A stretch of 64,000 bases of DNA from the NCBI GenBank assembly GCA_002013415.1, contig MAEX01000023.1:1-64000 (forward strand). The letters are read 5' to 3'. Each line of letters begins with the position of its first letter. Position 1 is the first letter of the stretch. The translations under genes and the position numbers were made by a program. A model generated the notes under the pieces. It was not told the origin of the DNA and did no database searches. It saw nothing but the letters and a program-made list of their open reading frames with translations. Shown here piece after piece: positions 60,866 through 64,000 of the stretch. Origin of the DNA: Mycobacterium sp. D16Q14. Its GTDB lineage: Bacteria > Actinomycetota > Actinomycetes > Mycobacteriales > Mycobacteriaceae.

Positions 60866-62101
60866 GTGTTCGTCCATGACCCCCGCTGGCGCCGGTTCGT
60901 CGCGGACTGGGCCCCCCGCTATGAAGAAACGGTCTTCATTCCCGGGCTGGTGCCGGACCAGAAGGCGATCATCGATCGAATAGCGGCGGCGGTGACCTCA
61001 GCGACCACCGCCGATGGAAAAGGATTGCGACTGCGCGCATTCCGGGGCAGCGAGTTCGACTTCAAGCTCACCGAGCGGCTCTCGCGGAGCGCGCCAAAAG
61101 GCGCGCAGTCCTTGACCGAGTGGCTCGCCGATAACGCCGACGATCGTCCGGCATGCGTCGCCATCAACGACGTCTCCTCATGGGATCTGGGTCTTGCCGC
61201 GTTGGCCCAGGCCGTGGTGCGCAGTCTTGTCCCGGATCGAGACCTGATGTCCGGCGCGGATATTTACACCTTCATCGCTGATGTGGAATGGACACCCTTC
61301 GGAATTCACAAGGATGACGAGCCATCGCTGATCTTCCACCTGGGTCCGGGTGTCAAGGAACTCTGGGTGTGGCCCGCGGGTGGAATTGACCAATATCAGT
61401 TGTTCGAGAACCCGTCATTGGGCAAGGTCTCATTTGACTTCGACCGACTGCTTCCCGGTGCGAGCTGCTACACCCTGTGCCCGGGTGACTTCGTGTGCAT
61501 CCCCCGTGGGCGCTATCACCTTTTTCGCAACGCAGGTCCCTCGGTGTTTCTGGGGATCACACTCTTTCCGCTCAACGTCCGGAAATCCTTCTCGGACTTG
61601 ATGGTCGATCACTTCGGTGCGCGGCTTGATGCGGCAGGCGAGCCGCGCAGCTTCGAGGATGTCCATCAGCTGGTGATGGAGACGCTCCGCGAACCCGGGG
61701 CGATGTCCGGATTGGCGACAACCATGGAACTGGCGGCGGCGAAACAGCGCACCGCCGGGTATCTGCGCGCACCGAAGGTGGCGGCCTTGCGCGCCGGCGA
61801 TCCTCCCGTTGGTGCCACATTCGGCTGGGCTTATCCGGGAGTGGTGCAATCATTCACCGGCGCGGACCGAACCCATCTGGTGGCGCGTGGTCGTGATATC
61901 GCGTTCGGTGGCGCGGTGAACCTTGACGGACTCTTAGCACTCGCGGGGGAGTTCACCCTGAATGATCTTGACGCGGTACTCGCGGCAGAACTGGATATCG
62001 ACCGGCGCCGTCAGGTTGCGAATGCGCTGTGGCGCTTCGGCGCTCTGGATCTTGTTAGCGCTCTCCCAGCGACTCGCGCCGCTTGCGCCGCTTCCGCTTG
62101 A
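60866..62101 (+). CDS. JmjC/cupin-type 2-oxoglutarate-dependent oxygenase
   Basis: A 411-aa protein with an iron-binding facial triad on a cupin core: H148-x-D150 in GIHKDDEPSL and distal H218 in IPRGRYHLFRN, with CPGDFVCIPRG preceding it. This is the pattern of JmjC-like hydroxylases acting on peptides and proteins. GTG 60866 is chosen because GGAGG sits eight bases before it; the frame upstream to GTG 60809 is Arg-rich and unconserved-looking. The C-terminal 150 residues are helical and unassigned, possibly for substrate binding. Its end overlaps the convergent DUF1707 gene by 47 bases. No tailoring enzyme of known type is next to it. Confidence 0.7.
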   Translation: MFVHDPRWRRFVADWAPRYEETVFIPGLVPDQKAIIDRIAAAVTSATTADGKGLRLRAFRGSEFDFKLTERLSRSAPKGAQSLTEWLADNADDRPACVAINDVSSWDLGLAALAQAVVRSLVPDRDLMSGADIYTFIADVEWTPFGIHKDDEPSLIFHLGPGVKELWVWPAGGIDQYQLFENPSLGKVSFDFDRLLPGASCYTLCPGDFVCIPRGRYHLFRNAGPSVFLGITLFPLNVRKSFSDLMVDHFGARLDAAGEPRSFEDVHQLVMETLREPGAMSGLATTMELAAAKQRTAGYLRAPKVAALRAGDPPVGATFGWAYPGVVQSFTGADRTHLVARGRDIAFGGAVNLDGLLALAGEFTLNDLDAVLAAELDIDRRRQVANALWRFGALDLVSALPATRAACAASA

Positions 62102-62657
62102 CGTTCACGCCACCCCACAGTGAGAACCCCTTGACCGTTATGTGCGGGGCACCCTCTACGCCTCTGCCGCTCGCCGAGTGATCGAAGCCACCCATCACCG
62201 CGACGCCCTTGACGTCTACGTTGACCTCCGGCGGTATGAGGATCGTCTGGCCGCCCATGATGGAGAAGGAGCGGATCTCCACCTCGTTGGAGGTGAAGTC
62301 GGCATAGCGCAGATCCAGCACGCCGCCACCCCACAGCGCGAATGAGGTGAGCTTGCCGGGTACGTTCCAGCGACCGCGTCGTTCAAATCCGCTCATGATT
62401 GCCATCAGCACCGTCGAGGGGGCTGGCTTGCTGTCTTGACCGCGAACTTGAGAAGTAGCAACTGCGGGCAGGTCCGCGCTGAGCTGATCAAGCTCACCGT
62501 ATGTATTTGCCGAGTACACCTTCGTGAGGCGCTCCTCGAACTCAGAGAGCTCCAGCCGACCCTGCGCGGCAGCGTCGGACAACAGCTGTGCGACGCGCAT
62601 GCGATCGGCGTCTGCGGCCCGCATCGATGCGGTAACCCGCTCAGGGAGGTTGCTCAT
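62055..62657 (-). CDS. DUF1707 protein with LiaF-like C-terminal domain
   Basis: A 200-aa protein matching Rv0966c. Residues about 8-62 are the DUF1707 domain (RAADADRMRVAQLLSDAAAQGRLELSEFEERL, quoted in part as RVAQLLSDAAAQGRLELSEF). The C-terminal half (FALWGGGVLDLRYADF, SFSIMGGQTILIPPEVNVDV) is the beta-solenoid DUF2154/LiaF-like fold, ending in a basic tail. Probably a peripheral membrane stress sensor. ATG 62657 chosen over GTG 62660. Confidence 0.85.
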   Translation of the reverse strand: MSNLPERVTASMRAADADRMRVAQLLSDAAAQGRLELSEFEERLTKVYSANTYGELDQLSADLPAVATSQVRGQDSKPAPSTVLMAIMSGFERRGRWNVPGKLTSFALWGGGVLDLRYADFTSNEVEIRSFSIMGGQTILIPPEVNVDVKGVAVMGGFDHSASGRGVEGAPHITVKGFSLWGGVNVKRKRRKRRESLGER

Positions 62658-62743
62658 CACCGCCGAGCCTACGACGAACGGCGCTTAAAGGCACGCGGTT
62701 CATTAGTGTTGCTCAGCGCACTACGCACGTAGTGCCGTCTGGT

Positions 62744-63538
62744 TCACACCTGCCATGCGGGAGGACGCTTCTGCAGGAAGGCCAACATGCCCTCCTGTGC
62801 CTCGGGCGACACGAACAAACGCGCGGAGGTTTCTGTCAACTCGGCTGCACGCGCATCGAAATCGGCGAGGATCGGCGCGGTGGTGAGCCTCTTCGACTCG
62901 GCCAGCCCCTGCGGCGAACCGAGCGCGATGTCATCCACTAACGAAGTGACCGCGGCCTCGACTGCCTCGGGACTGTCGACGGACGTGGTCACCAAACCGA
63001 TCTCCGCGGCCACCCGCGCGTCGAACCTCTCGCCGGTGACGAAGTAGCGCGCGGCCGCCCGGCCGGTGAGCCTGGGCAGCAGCGTCAGCGAGATGATCGA
63101 CGGCGCGACTCCGATGCGTGCCTCGGTCAGCGCGAAGGTGCTGTCGGGTCCCGCTACCGCGATATCGGCGGCGCCCACCAGACCGAAACCGCCGGCTCGC
63201 ACATGGCCGTTGACGGCAACGATGACGGGCAGGGGCAGCTCGAGAATGTCGCGCAGTAGCGCGGTGAGTTGGCCGGCCCGATCCTTGGCGACATCTTGGG
63301 GATCGGACGACGCCGCTGAACTCTCCGACAGATCGGCGCCCGCGCAGAAGGTGTTGCCGGTGTGGGTCAGCACCACGGCACGCACCGTCTTGTCGACAGC
63401 GGCCCGCTGCAGTCCCTCCCGCAGTTGCAGCACCAACCTGCTGGACAACGCATTGCGGTTGTGCGGTGAGTCGAGGGTCAGGCGAGCGGCGCGGCCCTCC
63501 ACCTCGTACTGGACCAGAGTCTCAGATTCTTTCGCCAT
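62744..63538 (-). CDS. echA7: Enoyl-CoA hydratase/isomerase
   Basis: A 264-aa crotonase-fold enzyme corresponding to Rv0971c. The N-terminal oxyanion-hole loop HNRNALSSRLVLQL, GNTFCAGADLSES and NGHVRAGGFGLVGAADIAVAG carry the CoA-binding and oxyanion residues. One of the two usual catalytic Glu positions is GAAD-Ile region; EARIGVAPS supplies another Glu. It lies downstream of fadE12 in a beta-oxidation or branched-chain degradation operon. Confidence 0.9.
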   Translation of the reverse strand: MAKESETLVQYEVEGRAARLTLDSPHNRNALSSRLVLQLREGLQRAAVDKTVRAVVLTHTGNTFCAGADLSESSAASSDPQDVAKDRAGQLTALLRDILELPLPVIVAVNGHVRAGGFGLVGAADIAVAGPDSTFALTEARIGVAPSIISLTLLPRLTGRAAARYFVTGERFDARVAAEIGLVTTSVDSPEAVEAAVTSLVDDIALGSPQGLAESKRLTTAPILADFDARAAELTETSARLFVSPEAQEGMLAFLQKRPPAWQV

Positions 63539-63554
63539 TCGGCGGACCTTTCCT

Positions 63555-64000
63555 TTAGTACGAGCGGGGTAGGCCGAGGGACGTCTGCGCCACGAAGTTG
63601 AGGATCATCTCCCGGCTCACCGGGGCGATACGCCCGAAGCGCGACAGATTCAGCAGGGGCGCCACGGCGTACTCGGAGGTCAATCCGTTGCCGCCCAAGG
63701 ATTGCACGGCACGGTCGGCCGCGCGGCAGGCCACGTCCGCCGCGGCGTACTTGGCCATGTTGGCCGCCTCCGCGGCGCCCCAGTCATCGCCACAGTCGTA
63801 CAGGGTGGCGGCCTTCTGCATCATGAGCTTGGCCAGTTCCAGCTCGACCTTGATCTCGGCGAGCGGGTGCGCGATGGCCTGATGCGCGCCGATCGGTGTC
63901 TTCCAGACCTGGCGGGTCTTGACGTAGTCGGTGGCCTTGTTCAATGCGAGCCGGGTGAGGCCAACTCCACTGGCAGCGCCCATGATTCGCTCGGGGTTCA
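63555..64000 (-). CDS. fadE12: Acyl-CoA dehydrogenase, C-terminal part (cut by window end)
   Basis: The last 148 residues of an FAD-dependent acyl-CoA dehydrogenase, corresponding to Rv0972c by context. RQVWKTPIGAHQAIAHPLAEI and QSLGGNGLTSEYAVAPLLNLSRFG are the C-terminal helical domain motifs binding FAD and CoA; the latter stretch includes the family Gly-Gly-x-Gly. The N-terminal part is outside the window. echA7 starts 16 bases after its stop. Confidence 0.9.
   Translation of the reverse strand, partial: NPERIMGAASGVGLTRLALNKATDYVKTRQVWKTPIGAHQAIAHPLAEIKVELELAKLMMQKAATLYDCGDDWGAAEAANMAKYAAADVACRAADRAVQSLGGNGLTSEYAVAPLLNLSRFGRIAPVSREMILNFVAQTSLGLPRSY

Overview
The window is chromosomal DNA from a high-GC mycobacterium, most likely a rapid grower close to the Mycobacteroides abscessus/chelonae group. 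The evidence is a gene order that follows Mycobacterium tuberculosis Rv0937c to Rv0972c (ku, ligD, Nei/Fpg glycosylase, SDR, pgi, chorismate mutase, uvrD1, M23 peptidase, sucCD, F420 oxidoreductase, Rv0954, perM, purN, purH, DUF1707 protein, echA7, fadE12), MspA-family porins, an MPT63-like antigen, and frequent GTG or near-leaderless starts. The species call is inference; no rRNA is present.

Region 1 (1-14.2 kb) is an accessory resistance and transport block. It holds a CPA2 antiporter with a TrkA-N domain; a GbsR/MarR-type regulator divergent from a three-gene ABC exporter of the fluoroquinolone-export type; a SulP anion transporter with its MerR regulator; two MspA-family porins plus an exported Pro-rich protein; and an arsenic/cadmium cassette (two ArsC-type proteins, Acr3 pump, CadI-type protein, divergent ArsR). 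It ends in an internally deleted IS3-family element. Many promoters carry clear palindromic operators.

Region 2 (14.3-24.2 kb) mixes exported or envelope proteins, an MpaB-type oxygenase with divergent TetR, an MPT63-like antigen, cyanase, an OhrR-like regulator with twin operators, and the MntH manganese transporter.

Region 3 (23.4-44.3 kb) begins the conserved backbone: divergent ku/ligD, cobF, Nei/Fpg glycosylase with an in-frame 30-bp tandem repeat, SDR, PPK2, F420 and DapB-like oxidoreductases, a Zur-box-controlled COG0523 GTPase, a DapA/aldolase pair with XRE-cupin regulator, pgi, chorismate mutase and uvrD1. Two genes here are broken: an AurF-type diiron oxygenase and a 3-hydroxyisobutyrate dehydrogenase remnant. 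Chorismate mutase is preceded by an apparently undescribed transcription attenuator whose leader peptide reads Phe-Phe-Tyr-Gly-Tyr.

Region 4 (44.3-47.4 kb) is a low-GC insertion between uvrD1 and the M23 peptidase. It encodes a secreted phospholipase-A2-like protein (frameshifted), an exported Pro/Gln-rich protein and a small cytoplasmic protein.

Region 5 (47.4-64 kb) returns to the backbone: M23 peptidase with a structured leader, sucCD, sfnG-like monooxygenase, the Rv0954 homologue, perM, purN, purH. Between purH and the DUF1707 gene lies the best candidate for a new system: an SbmA/BacA-type ABC transporter, a strong hairpin, a 25-residue acidic peptide with an excellent ribosome binding site, and a JmjC/cupin-type 2-oxoglutarate oxygenase. 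This looks like a small ribosomal-peptide modification cluster. The window ends inside fadE12.
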